From NCBI GenBank assembly GCA_964513515.1, contig CAZEMP010000003.1, forward strand, positions 87,612 to 151,611: a DNA stretch of 64,000 bases. The letters are read 5' to 3'. Position 1 is the stretch's first letter, and every line of letters begins with the position of its first letter. This DNA is from Bog-1340 sp964513515 (GTDB taxonomy: Bacteria > Patescibacteriota > Minisyncoccia > Phycocordibacterales > GWA1-40-21). Made by a program: the position numbers and the translations under genes. Under the pieces are notes generated by a model. It did not search any database. It worked only from the letters and a program-made list of their open reading frames with translations, and had not been told where the DNA came from. Positions 7,563 through 15,612 of this stretch are shown in pieces.

Positions 7563-8378
7563 ATGTCCAATAAGTCCCCGCCGAAGAAAGAAGTGTTTGG
7601 GGGTTACTTGAAAGAGTGCCTCCAGCATTTCACTAACTGTTTCAATTCACAGATAGTGAAAGGGTCAAAAAAAGCAAATATGACCAGGAGACCTATAGCT
7701 GACTTCTGTGGTGTAAAAACCTCGGCAGTAGCCACATGGTTCAGGTCTCAAAATCCACCTGTTGGGGAAGTGCTCATTAAGTTGATGTGCTATCTCGACA
7801 TGATTGGATACCGAGTGATGGAGTTGGAAAAACTCGGTCGTGGTCATATGATCAGGCGGAATTTCATGGAGCTAGTTGGCTTCGGAATTCTGTCTGGTCC
7901 GAAGGCTGCTGAGCTTATCGGTAAGGTCTCTGCCCCGGGTTTGTATCAAGTATTTTGGGGTAGAGAGGGCCTTAGCGGTCAGAAGCAGCAGTTGATGTGG
8001 GACATTTGGAAAGTACATCGGGAGGTGTTAGAGAAAAAAAAGGAAGAGTCGTGGCGATTGTATCGTCCCAGATTTTCTCTGAGGGCTATTCCCAAAGAAA
8101 AAAAATCTGGGCAACAGGTGTTGACTTCTAAAGCTGCTGTTATACCACCTAATGGTGAAAAAACAGCAGTACCTGTTGGGCCGATCTTTCGCCAGAAAGC
8201 GGCGGTCAACATCATGGAAGGATTATTGTGCTTGTTCAGGGAGGGTATGTTTGAAAACCTCTCGGAAAGTGAGCTCAAGATCCTGAAAGAGTCACCAGCC
8301 ATGAAGACGTTCTTTGACCTTTCAGCTCGTTTGGGCTTGTTATGCTCAAAGCTGGATCGGCGGTTGGTGAAACGTTGA
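7563..8378 (+). CDS. Putative HTH DNA-binding protein, unknown family
   Basis: 271 aa, basic. Residues about 40-80 resemble a Cro/cI-type helix-turn-helix (IADFCGVKTSAVATWFRSQ), with a second HTH-like segment at about 105-125 (LSGPKAAELIGKVSAPGLY). The middle is Lys/Arg-rich; the C-terminus is helical. Base composition is clearly less AT-rich than the neighbours, and a perfect Shine-Dalgarno (AAAGGAGG) precedes it, unlike most genes here. It is first in a three-gene unit with its own promoter and an inverted repeat, so autoregulation is plausible. No family recognised; the HTH call is inference. Confidence 0.65.
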   Translation: MSNKSPPKKEVFGGYLKECLQHFTNCFNSQIVKGSKKANMTRRPIADFCGVKTSAVATWFRSQNPPVGEVLIKLMCYLDMIGYRVMELEKLGRGHMIRRNFMELVGFGILSGPKAAELIGKVSAPGLYQVFWGREGLSGQKQQLMWDIWKVHREVLEKKKEESWRLYRPRFSLRAIPKEKKSGQQVLTSKAAVIPPNGEKTAVPVGPIFRQKAAVNIMEGLLCLFREGMFENLSESELKILKESPAMKTFFDLSARLGLLCSKLDRRLVKR

Positions 8379-8683
8379 TGATGATCGAGGAGGTCAGTGG
8401 AAAGACCATGCCAAGTAACGAGAGTTATGAAGCAATGGTTGAAAAGGTTATACCGGAAGGTCCTCACGGACCATACGGTGTTGCCCGATCGGAAAAATTG
8501 GACGGATCAATTACTTTCTCGCTAAACAAACCAGTTTGGCAAGAAATTTATCCGCCCGATTCTGGGACAATAGTGATATTGTCTCAAATCCGAAAGAAAC
8601 GTGCTGGTTGGCGTGCCAACTATGCACGCTTCGTGACGCCCGATGATGTAACGAAAAGTAAGCTTGGAGGATGGTACAAATAA
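8378..8683 (+). CDS. Hypothetical protein of the HTH/ParB-like module
   Basis: About 101 aa. I choose the ATG at 8378, which overlaps the previous stop (TGATG) and implies coupling; an in-frame ATG at 8408 after GAGGAGG is an alternative, and an upstream ATG at 8342 would overlap the previous gene more. The C-terminal half has a beta-rich pattern (SITFSLNKPVW, GTIVILSQIRKKRAGW). No known domain recognised. Moderate GC like the gene before it. Confidence 0.6.
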   Translation: MMIEEVSGKTMPSNESYEAMVEKVIPEGPHGPYGVARSEKLDGSITFSLNKPVWQEIYPPDSGTIVILSQIRKKRAGWRANYARFVTPDDVTKSKLGGWYK

Positions 8684-8704
8684 GTAAAACGTGATGGATG
8701 ATTT

Positions 8705-8736
8705 ATCAACCAGTCATGTTTATGAACATCAACCAG
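8705..8736 (+). repeat. Short direct repeats and palindrome before the ParB-like gene
   Basis: ATCAACCAG occurs at 8705-8713 and again at 8728-8736 (23-bp period, about two helical turns), with the palindrome ATGTT-TATG-AACAT between. It may be a binding site for the HTH or ParB-like protein. Confidence 0.45.
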
Positions 8737-8762
8737 AAGTTTAAGGAGCAAGGAGAAACAGC

Positions 8763-9539
8763 ATGAAGATCGTGAAAGTGCAGTTGAAGGATCTGAAGAC
8801 GAACCTGTTCGTTCGACAGGCGCTCAACCAAGACCACGCGCTTCGTCTGGCCGAGCTGATCGATGCGGGGGTGAAGCTCCCGCCGATCTTGATCACGGAT
8901 CAGAGGGTCGTCATCGACGGCCGCCATCGCATCGAGGGGTACGATCTCAACAAGGTCCTCGAAGTCGAGGCCGAGGTCATCCACGTCGACAGCCAGGCCG
9001 ACATGATCGCGAGGGCCTTCCTGGCCAACGTCGGAGGCGCGCTGCCGCCGACGAAGGAGGACTTGGAGCACACGGTGAAGACCATGCTCGAGCTCGGCGA
9101 GAGCAAGAAGAGCATCGCGGAACGGCTGAAGCTCCCGATGGGCTTGGCTCGGAAGTACGTCAATTCCGTGCAGGCACGCATGATGCACGCGAAAAACGAG
9201 CGGGCCATCTCGGCCGTCTTGAACGGCGGGATGAGCGTGGCCAAGGCCGTGGAGTTGCACGGGGCGGACATGGCCGCGGTGAAGCACAAGCTCGGCGGCG
9301 GTCGCAAGCCGAAAAAGGGCATCCAGGAGATGCACCGGGCGCTCACCCAGACCCAGAAGTCCTTCGGTTCGAAGAATGCCGCGCTCTTGCGCAGCCTTCT
9401 CGAGAAGTACGAGGACGGTGAGGTCTCGGCCAAGCAGGTCCAGGAGATCATCGAGCACCTCGAAGACCTCCAGCGCGGGCAGGCCCGCAACCTGGCCGAC
9501 TGGAAGAAGCGGTTCAACGGGCTGTTCAAGAAAGCCTAG
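8763..9539 (+). CDS. ParB-like N-terminal domain protein, very GC-rich
   Basis: 258 aa. Residues 1-75 match the ParB/Srx-type domain, with VVIDGRHRIEGY in place of the usual G-x-R-R box. Residues about 100-135 form an HTH-like helix pair (KKSIAERLKLPMGLARKYV), and the C-terminus is a charged helix. ParB-like proteins bind DNA and many are CTP-dependent clamps. Codons end almost always in G or C (Lys is mostly AAG), in sharp contrast with surrounding genes, and a double Shine-Dalgarno-like stretch (AAGGAGCAAGGAG) precedes the ATG. A perfect hairpin terminator follows. Not the usual chromosomal ParB: no parA is adjacent. Recent transfer or a special codon class is inferred. Confidence 0.8.
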   Translation: MKIVKVQLKDLKTNLFVRQALNQDHALRLAELIDAGVKLPPILITDQRVVIDGRHRIEGYDLNKVLEVEAEVIHVDSQADMIARAFLANVGGALPPTKEDLEHTVKTMLELGESKKSIAERLKLPMGLARKYVNSVQARMMHAKNERAISAVLNGGMSVAKAVELHGADMAAVKHKLGGGRKPKKGIQEMHRALTQTQKSFGSKNAALLRSLLEKYEDGEVSAKQVQEIIEHLEDLQRGQARNLADWKKRFNGLFKKA

Positions 9540-9558
9540 TTCAACCACTGAAATACAA

Positions 9559-9597
9559 ATGCCCCGGACGCGCTTGCGCGTCCGGGGCATTCTTTTT
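9559..9597 (+). terminator. Strong intrinsic terminator of the ParB-like module
   Basis: Perfect 14-bp stem (ATGCCCCGGACGCG / CGCGTCCGGGGCAT) with loop CTTG, then TCTTTTT. Confidence 0.95.
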
Positions 9598-9628
9598 ATA
9601 CTTTATTTTTATAAAAATTCACAACCAT

Positions 9629-9745
9629 TTGACAAAAATGACTTTATTTGCTACTATCAATAAGTAAATAAATCTCACTTAGAGATTATCTCACTGATTA
9701 AGCGTAAGAACACATGTCGCCGAATCCGTGCGACATTTTTACATT
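9629..9745 (+). promoter_or_regulatory. Promoter and long leader of the DEAD-box helicase gene, with an attenuator-like hairpin
   Basis: TTGACA (9629-9634), 17-bp spacer, TACTAT (9652-9657): a near-ideal promoter. The ATG is only at 9912, so the leader would be about 250 nt. It contains GAGAT-T-ATCTC (9681-9691) and a stem ATGTCGC / GCGACAT followed by TTTTT (9714-9742), which looks like an intrinsic terminator before the gene. The promoter could feed a short RNA of about 80 nt, or read-through could be regulated, as in cold-shock helicase genes. The rest to 9911 holds a palindrome (ACCTATTT/AAATAGGT, 9758-9774) and a dispersed repeat. Confidence 0.65.
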
Positions 9746-9805
9746 TAATAATACAACCTATTTTAAATAGGTCTAATAAATCTTTAGTTACAAAATTTCT
9801 AGTAT

Positions 9806-9876
9806 TGTCATCCTCGCGGATGCGGGGATCCAGAATTAATATAATCTGGATTGCCACGCTTTGCTCGCAATGACAC
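9806..9876. repeat. Dispersed inverted-repeat element, hybrid type
   Basis: Left arm begins TGTCATCCTCGCGGATG and reaches GGGGATCCAG; right arm is CTGGATTGCCACGC ending CGCAATGACA. The left arm belongs to the TCATTCCCG type and the right to the CTTTGCGAG type found elsewhere here. It lies in the helicase leader. Confidence 0.8.
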
Positions 9877-9911
9877 AAGGGAAATTGTGCGATTAAGATT
9901 AAAATAATAAT

Positions 9912-11318
9912 ATGCGTAAGATAGTAAGAAAGGTTGCGCCTTTTGATAGATTTGATCATAAGAAGTCTAGAAAGCCAGCAAGTCATAGAAGTGATAGTAG
10001 AAGTGAAGTAAAAACTCACGGTAGTTTTAGTAATGCGGGTTCTAGTACAAGATCTGCACATTCCGGAAGCTCATCTTTTGGAAGTCAAAGTGGTCCTAGA
10101 AGACCAGCGTTCGGTGGAGGTAATAGATTTGGAGGAGATAGAAGACCTTCATTTGCAGGTAGATCTCGTTTTGGTGGAAGAGGTGGATTTTCAAATTCAC
10201 GTAGAAGTAACAAGGGTTCAGATATTCATTTTTCAAAATTTATAAATAAGGCAATAATCACAGAAGAGACAACTAAGTTTGTGCCGGACCATCTTTTTAA
10301 AGATTTTAATATTGATGATAGATTGAAAGCAAATATTTTTGCAAAAGGTTACAACGAACCAACCCCTATTCAAGATAAAATAATTCCACATGTTTTGCGT
10401 GGATCTGATGTTGTGGGTATTGCAAATACAGGAACTGGTAAAACAGCAGCCTTCCTCATACCTCTTATTCAGAAGGTTTTGATGAATCCTAAAGAAGAAA
10501 TACTTATTGTTGTTCCAACAAGAGAGCTTGCTCAGCAAATAGAAGCCGAACTCAAAGGTTTTACTGAAGGTATGAAAATATTTTCTGTATGCTGTGTTGG
10601 AGGTGCACCAATCGGAAGACAATTATCTATGCTTAGATACTGGAACAATTTTATAATTGGTACACCAGGAAGATTGAAAGATTTGGTAAATAGAAAAGCA
10701 CTCAATCTTAGACCGTTTTCTACCATAGTACTTGATGAGGCAGATAGAATGCTTGATATGGGATTCATCGCAGATATGAAGCTGATCATGTCTCAAATGT
10801 CAGCGAAGAGACATACACTATTCTTCTCAGCTACTGTTTCTCGCGAAGTTGAGAAATTAATTCAAGATTTTTTGAAAGAGCCAGTTACTGTATCTGTAAA
10901 AACAGGAGATACTTCAAAATCTGTTGATCAGGACGTTGTGAGAACAAATGGAAAAGAAAAAATAGATGTTTTACATGAACTTTTGAATAATCCAGAGTTA
11001 AGCAAGGTGCTTATTTTCGGAAGAACAAAACATGGAGTAGAAAGATTATCCAGAACTTTAGAGGATAGAGGTTTTAAAGCCGATTCTATTCATGGAGATA
11101 AGAATCAAGGTGCAAGACAAAGAGCTCTTGGAAAGTTTAAAGATGATCATATTCAAATACTTGTTGCTACAGACGTAGCCGCTCGTGGTCTTGATATACC
11201 AGATGTAACTCACGTTATAAACTATGACATTCCTGCTACTTATGAAGACTATGTTCACAGAATAGGTAGAACAGGTCGTGCAAATAAGAAAGGAAAGGCT
11301 TTAACTTTCATTGGCTAA
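9912..11318 (+). CDS. DEAD-box RNA helicase with N-terminal Gly/Arg/Ser-rich tail
   Basis: 468 aa. Residues 1-105 are low complexity, rich in Ser, Gly and Arg (FGGGNRFGGDRR, FGGRGGF), an RNA-binding tail that is more often C-terminal in bacterial helicases. The core follows: Q-motif region (YNEPTPIQ), Walker A ANTGTGKTAA, PTRELA, TPGR, VLDEADRMLD, FFSATV, ATDVAARGLD and HRIGRTGR. It unwinds structured RNA, for example in ribosome assembly or cold adaptation. The long structured leader suggests post-transcriptional control. All motifs are intact. Confidence 0.96.
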   Translation: MRKIVRKVAPFDRFDHKKSRKPASHRSDSRSEVKTHGSFSNAGSSTRSAHSGSSSFGSQSGPRRPAFGGGNRFGGDRRPSFAGRSRFGGRGGFSNSRRSNKGSDIHFSKFINKAIITEETTKFVPDHLFKDFNIDDRLKANIFAKGYNEPTPIQDKIIPHVLRGSDVVGIANTGTGKTAAFLIPLIQKVLMNPKEEILIVVPTRELAQQIEAELKGFTEGMKIFSVCCVGGAPIGRQLSMLRYWNNFIIGTPGRLKDLVNRKALNLRPFSTIVLDEADRMLDMGFIADMKLIMSQMSAKRHTLFFSATVSREVEKLIQDFLKEPVTVSVKTGDTSKSVDQDVVRTNGKEKIDVLHELLNNPELSKVLIFGRTKHGVERLSRTLEDRGFKADSIHGDKNQGARQRALGKFKDDHIQILVATDVAARGLDIPDVTHVINYDIPATYEDYVHRIGRTGRANKKGKALTFIG

Positions 11319-11408
11319 AAGCTAGTTTTTATCGACTTGCCTAATATAATATAAGTTTGTACAATTATAGACGTATAAAGGTCGTTTTAATTATTTAATT
11401 AAAAAACA

Positions 11409-11621
11409 ATGACAAAACTTAATTGGTTAGATTGGACAGCACTTGTCCTTGTAACTGTTGGAGGTTTGAATTGGGGACTAGAAGCTTTGAATTGGAACTT
11501 GGTTGATGCACTTTTTGGTGCTGAATCAATGCTTTCAACAGCTGTTTACGCTCTTGTAGGGCTATCAGCTCTATACATGATATATTTGTCAAAGAGACTT
11601 ATGTCAGATTCATCAATGTAA
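11409..11621 (+). CDS. DUF378 family small membrane protein
   Basis: 70 aa with two membrane helices (about 10-28 and 45-61). The GGLNWGLEALNWNLVDALFG stretch between the helices is the hallmark of the DUF378/YuzA family of unknown function. It is a single-gene unit closed by a strong terminator. Confidence 0.9.
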   Translation: MTKLNWLDWTALVLVTVGGLNWGLEALNWNLVDALFGAESMLSTAVYALVGLSALYMIYLSKRLMSDSSM

Positions 11622-11636
11622 TTTCATTGAGATCTA

Positions 11637-11678
11637 AAACAAAAAACTATTTACCAACGGTAAGTAGTTTTTTGTTTT
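11637..11678. terminator. Intrinsic terminator after the DUF378 gene
   Basis: AAAACAAAAAACTATTTACC and GGTAAGTAGTTTTTTGTTTT pair around AAC; A and T runs on both sides allow bidirectional use. Confidence 0.92.
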
Positions 11679-11715
11679 GAACTTGGTAAGATGTATGAAT
11701 TACATAAAGTTGAAT

Positions 11716-11790
11716 GTCTTTGCGAGTATAACGAAGCAATCCAGGCTAATTAAACCTTACTCTGGATTGCCACGCTACGCTCGCAAAGAC
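11716..11790. repeat. Dispersed inverted-repeat element, CTTTGCGAG type
   Basis: Arms GTCTTTGCGAG...GCAATCCAG and CTGGATTGCCACGC...CGCAAAGAC. About 75 bp, imperfect left arm. Confidence 0.85.
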
Positions 11791-11812
11791 GTAATATAAA
11801 AAACGTAAACAG

Positions 11813-12583
11813 ATGAAAAATTTTATTTCTGAAATAACAGCAGAAGATTTAAAGAAGGAATTAGGTTTTTTTGCTGATTTTGAAAAAGCAAATATTTTAC
11901 AAAGATTTTTCAAAACCGGAAAAGATCAATATGGAGAAGGAGATATTTTTTTGGGTATAGTTGTACCAAATACAAGGAAAGTTGCTAGAAAGTTTACAGG
12001 ATTATCCTTAGGGGAAATTAAGAAACTTCTATATTCAAAAATACACGAAGAGAGACTTTGTGCTTTATTAATACTAGTTGATAAGTTCACTATAGTGAAC
12101 TTGAGAGAACAAAAAAAGATTTTTGATTTTTATATAAAAAATGCCAAACAAGTAAATAATTGGGACCTTGTTGATCTTTCAGCACCAAAGATAGTTGGGG
12201 ATTATTTACTCAATAAGCCTAAAAATCCCATTAGAACTAACGCGGCAAGCACTACTTCTAACGGGACAGGTATTTTATATAAGCTTGCAAAGTCTAAAAA
12301 TCTTTGGGAGAAAAGAATTTCTATAATATCTACACTGACTTTTATTAAAAACGGTAAATATAAAGATACTTTAAAAATTGCAGAAATTTTAATGCTAGAT
12401 AAACATGATTTAATACATAAAGCGGTTGGGTGGATGTTGCGAGAAGTGGGGAAGAAGTCATTAAAAGATGAAGAACTTTTTCTTAAAAAATATTACAAAA
12501 AAATGCCAAGAACTATGCTTCGTTATGCAATAGAAAGATTTTCTGAAGATAAGAGGCTACAATATTTAAAAAATCATATTTAA
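11813..12583 (+). CDS. AlkD-like DNA alkylation repair protein
   Basis: 256 aa, helical throughout. It matches the DNA alkylation repair family of HEAT-like repeat glycosylases: GIVVPNTRKVARKF near residue 50, EERLCALLILVDKF, NNWDLVDLSAPKIVGDYL in the middle and KAVGWMLREVGKK near 205. Known members excise N3- and N7-alkylated purines without base flipping. The Trp/Asp pair in NNWDLVD is in the position of the active-site region of AlkD. The gene is monocistronic, after a dispersed repeat. Confidence 0.9.
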   Translation: MKNFISEITAEDLKKELGFFADFEKANILQRFFKTGKDQYGEGDIFLGIVVPNTRKVARKFTGLSLGEIKKLLYSKIHEERLCALLILVDKFTIVNLREQKKIFDFYIKNAKQVNNWDLVDLSAPKIVGDYLLNKPKNPIRTNAASTTSNGTGILYKLAKSKNLWEKRISIISTLTFIKNGKYKDTLKIAEILMLDKHDLIHKAVGWMLREVGKKSLKDEELFLKKYYKKMPRTMLRYAIERFSEDKRLQYLKNHI

Positions 12584-12595
12584 TGAAAATAAGAA

Positions 12596-12621
12596 GGGCC
12601 CCACACACGTGTGTGGGGCCC
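12596..12621 (-). terminator. Perfect 26-bp palindrome, terminator of the GC-rich 87-aa gene
   Basis: GGGCCCCACACAC meets its exact complement GTGTGTGGGGCCC. On the minus strand it is followed by TTCTTATTTTC, so it best terminates the minus-strand gene; it may also stop the AlkD-like gene on the plus strand. Confidence 0.75.
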
Positions 12622-12622
12622 C

Positions 12623-12736
12623 GCAAGCAAAAGAGAGGCTAGGTTCTTATTCTGTCTCAAGCCGTCACATAGTGACGGGAGAGCCAATTACCCCTTTATG
12701 GAACAACTGTGTTCCAACCTATTCTTTGCTTGCTGT
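12623..12736 (-). other. Structured 3' untranslated RNA candidate
   Basis: Between the 87-aa gene and its terminator is a segment that can fold into one domain: GCAAGCAAAAGA...TAGGTT at one end pairs with AACCTA-TTCTTTGCTTGC at the other (about 17 pairs with a small internal loop). Inside are two perfect hairpins, CCGTCAC-ATA-GTGACGG and TGGAACA-ACTG-TGTTCCA. Such a closed multi-stem fold is unusual for a 3' tail and could be a stability element or a processed small RNA. Confidence 0.5.
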
Positions 12737-12746
12737 GCGAATGAAC

Positions 12747-13010
12747 TTACTTCTTTTGCTTCTTGAGCTCCGCGAGCTTCGCCTCGATCATCGCGAAGTG
12801 CTCCTGCGTGAGCTCCTTCATGATTTCGAGATAGATCTCGAGGATCTCGATCTTGTTTAGGGGAGAACTCAACTTGTGTCTGTCGTTGAACCCTTTCTCC
12901 TCCTGACCCAAGCCACGGAGTAGGTCGTTGCGATCGAAATGCAGACCTTTGTCCCTCAGCTTGTCTTTGATGAACGCACGATACAGCTCATTTTGTCTTG
13001 CCGGGTCCAT
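12747..13010 (-). CDS. GC-rich hypothetical protein (87 aa) with coiled-coil tail
   Basis: The ATG at 13010 is chosen because AAGGAGGG lies just upstream (13014-13021); an upstream in-frame TTG at 13103 would lie in the -35 box. The 87 residues are charged and helical; the last 30 (about 58-87) are Glu/Lys/Leu-rich, coiled-coil-like. GC content and G/C-ending codons are far above the neighbours. It has its own promoter with a palindromic operator and its own terminator. No family recognised. Confidence 0.75.
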   Translation of the reverse strand: MDPARQNELYRAFIKDKLRDKGLHFDRNDLLRGLGQEEKGFNDRHKLSSPLNKIEILEIYLEIMKELTQEHFAMIEAKLAELKKQKK

Positions 13011-13073
13011 GAACCCTCCTTGCAACACAGAGTATGGTATTTTTACGAAACACCACATTCTGTTCCAAACTGA

Positions 13074-13103
13074 ATTATACCACTTATTATAATAAGTGGT
13101 CAA
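13074..13103 (-). promoter_or_regulatory. Promoter with a perfect 20-bp palindrome in the spacer
   Basis: On the minus strand: TTGACC (13103-13098), 18-bp spacer, TATAAT (13079-13074). CCACTTATTATAATAAGTGG (13080-13099) fills the spacer and touches both boxes, ideal for a dimeric repressor that blocks polymerase. Leader of about 60 nt to the ATG. Confidence 0.8.
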
Positions 13104-13125
13104 TAGAAATAAAAATCCCTATTAA

Positions 13126-15603
13126 TTAAGAAACTTTAGTCGATAGAGTATTATTATCAATAGAAAAACTTATAACTTTTCCAGGAACAGCCTCACCTTT
13201 AAGAATTAGATTTGCAATATTGCCCTCTACAGAATCTTGAATAAATCTATTCATTGGTCTTGCACCGAAGGCTTTGTTTGATCCATTTTTTACAATATAT
13301 TCTATGAGCTCATCTGATATTTTTAGTGCTAGTCCTTTTTCTGTCATTCTTGCAGCAACTTTTGCTAGCATTATTTTTGCAATTTGCTTCAAGTCCTCAT
13401 TTTCCAGTGGTCTAAATATAATTGTTGAATCAAAGCGGTTTATAAGCTCTGGTTTGAATAATCCTTTTCCAATTATTTCTGCCAAAATCTCTTCCATTGA
13501 ATCTTTTGGATTTTTACCAGCATTTACCATAGAAAATATTGTATCTGCAGCTGCGTTTGAAGTGGCTATAAACATAATATTTCTTGTATTTATTTTTTGC
13601 CCAGTCATATCAGAGAAAAATCCTTCATCAAGTATTTGTAAGAACAAATTCAAAACATCTTTATTTGTTTTTTCAAATTCATCCAAAAGTATCACACCGT
13701 ATTGTTTTTCACGTATCATGTTTGAAAGGACACCAGGTTTGCCAGAAGTAAAAGAACCGATAAGTTTGTCCATTGCATCATCAGATTGGTATTCAGACAT
13801 ATCGAGTCTCATCATATTATCTTCGCTTCCAAAAAATACATAAGCCAAAGCCTTTGCAGTTTCTGTTTTACCTACACCAGTAGGACCGAGGAACAAGTAG
13901 GAGCCAATAGGTTTGTTTGGATTTCTCACCCCTGTTCTTGCTCTTCTTAGAGAACCACTTAATGCGACCAATGCATCTTTCTGCCCCACAACTCTCTTAC
14001 TCAATAGTTTTTCAAGGTTTTGTAGTTTTTCTTTTTCCTTCGGGGCAATTTTGCCGCTTGTAGGGATACTAGTTTTTTGTTCTATGTATTCAAGTACCTC
14101 ATTTTTTCCAATCAAATTATAATGATTTCTTTTTGCCCAAGGACAAATTTCATTCAATAAATCCATAGCTTTGTCTGAAGTCACACCATTAGAAAAGTAA
14201 TAGCTAGCACTATTTGCAAGTTCTTTTATGGCTTGATATGTAAAAAATATTTCATAATCATTTTCAGAATCCAATGCCGCGGAATATATTATCTGTGTTA
14301 TTTCTTCATTGTTTAACGGTCGCACTTGTACAACCTCAAAATCGTTCATAAGTACTTTGTCTGTCTCAAAATGTTGATGAAAATCAGATATGTTTACAAG
14401 GGCAACTACCTGTATACCAGAATGGGAAATGAAAGGTTCGATAAGATTTGTAAAATTACCACCAAGACTTTCTGCGTGTTTAAATAGCTCTGTAAAATTG
14501 TCTATTATTAAAATAATATTTCCAGCATTTGCTACCTCAATAAATATTTTACTAATCTGGTTCTCTAGTGAACTCTTATCTTTACATGCAGCAATGATTA
14601 AGTTTGATATTAAAAGTATAGGTTTTTTATTCTGAAGTGCAGAAGCTACATTTTTGTTTTTTATATTTCTACAAAGACTCCAAATAACCTGCATCTTTTC
14701 TTGTCCGGGCTCACCAACAAGCATTGCATTTGAACCGATAGATTTGGATAGGGCATTTTCTATTTGGCCGATCTCTGCTTCTCTCGTCGTAAAGGACATT
14801 GCAAGAGAGGTAACTTCAATATCGCCCAAAAGTTTTCTGCTATATTTATCTAACAAAAATGTTTGCCCAAAGGACCAGTCATCTGCCAGATTTTTTATTC
14901 TAGCTAAAGCTTCTGGTCTCCACCACTCAGAGTTATACTCTCTTGTTTCAATCTCATATATGACCCAATCTATTGCTCCCAAGAACTCTTTATCTGTTAT
15001 ACCTCTATCATTCAAAAACTTTGTAAAATCTTTTTTTATTGAGTATAAATATTTCGCAATATCCTTTATTTTCAGGATCACATCTTCTGCTTTTGGGATT
15101 TCTTCTCCAGAAATTATTTTTTGCGACTTATAAAAGGACTTAATGTCTTTGTTGTTTATACCAAGTCTTAACAATATTTTTTTGCCAATATTTGAATCTA
15201 GAAAACCGTGTAATATATCTTTGTTTCTACTTGCATAAAGTATTCTTCCTGCAGAAAATGTAAAAAGATCATCTTTCCTATAGTTATTTTTTGTTACTTT
15301 TTCAAAATAGTATGTAGAGGAGAAATAAAACCCAACTAATTGTGAATATATGTAAATGCCAAAATTTAAAATTATGACACCCACAGCTCTGCTCACTAAG
15401 TCATAATTGTCTACAAAATTCTTAAACCCAGTCAGTAAAGGAAGATTTTTTGTAAAATAGAAAAAAAGTAATACAAAAAATAGTACAGATATTATAGTTT
15501 TTGATATTTTTGAAAGTCTTTCTCTAAAGTCTACCGATACTAAAGATTCAGTTGCAAGGACATTGTATATAGAACTTTGTTTTAAATATTCATTAATGCT
15601 CAT
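13126..15603 (-). CDS. Membrane-anchored ClpA/B-family AAA+ ATPase with degenerate first module
   Basis: 825 aa. Two membrane helices near the N-terminus (about 36-51 and 72-94) replace the usual Clp N-domain. Module D1 (about 270-430) has a decayed Walker A, GEPGQEKMQ (297-305, the Lys-Thr pair lost), and Walker B ends in IIDNF instead of DE, so it probably does not hydrolyse ATP. Module D2 is intact: GPTGVGKT (573-580), ILLDEFEK (638-645), sensor ATSNAA, and the C-terminal helical domain. Clp ATPases unfold proteins for disaggregation or ClpP proteolysis; here the machine would face the cytoplasm from the membrane. It follows a small membrane protein by 9 nt in one operon. No clpP in the window. 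Confidence 0.88.
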   Translation of the reverse strand: MSINEYLKQSSIYNVLATESLVSVDFRERLSKISKTIISVLFFVLLFFYFTKNLPLLTGFKNFVDNYDLVSRAVGVIILNFGIYIYSQLVGFYFSSTYYFEKVTKNNYRKDDLFTFSAGRILYASRNKDILHGFLDSNIGKKILLRLGINNKDIKSFYKSQKIISGEEIPKAEDVILKIKDIAKYLYSIKKDFTKFLNDRGITDKEFLGAIDWVIYEIETREYNSEWWRPEALARIKNLADDWSFGQTFLLDKYSRKLLGDIEVTSLAMSFTTREAEIGQIENALSKSIGSNAMLVGEPGQEKMQVIWSLCRNIKNKNVASALQNKKPILLISNLIIAACKDKSSLENQISKIFIEVANAGNIILIIDNFTELFKHAESLGGNFTNLIEPFISHSGIQVVALVNISDFHQHFETDKVLMNDFEVVQVRPLNNEEITQIIYSAALDSENDYEIFFTYQAIKELANSASYYFSNGVTSDKAMDLLNEICPWAKRNHYNLIGKNEVLEYIEQKTSIPTSGKIAPKEKEKLQNLEKLLSKRVVGQKDALVALSGSLRRARTGVRNPNKPIGSYLFLGPTGVGKTETAKALAYVFFGSEDNMMRLDMSEYQSDDAMDKLIGSFTSGKPGVLSNMIREKQYGVILLDEFEKTNKDVLNLFLQILDEGFFSDMTGQKINTRNIMFIATSNAAADTIFSMVNAGKNPKDSMEEILAEIIGKGLFKPELINRFDSTIIFRPLENEDLKQIAKIMLAKVAARMTEKGLALKISDELIEYIVKNGSNKAFGARPMNRFIQDSVEGNIANLILKGEAVPGKVISFSIDNNTLSTKVS

Positions 15604-15612
15604 ATGTTTTAT

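Noticed and set aside
8706..9590. Long open frames on the minus strand opposite the ParB-like gene (294 and 209 codons)
   Set aside because: They arise from GC-rich codons of the plus-strand gene, have no ribosome site and run through the terminator hairpin.
12609..12860. 83-codon plus-strand frame near the GC-rich palindrome
   Set aside because: It begins in the terminator palindrome, crosses the structured RNA and is antisense to the 87-aa gene, which has the better signals.
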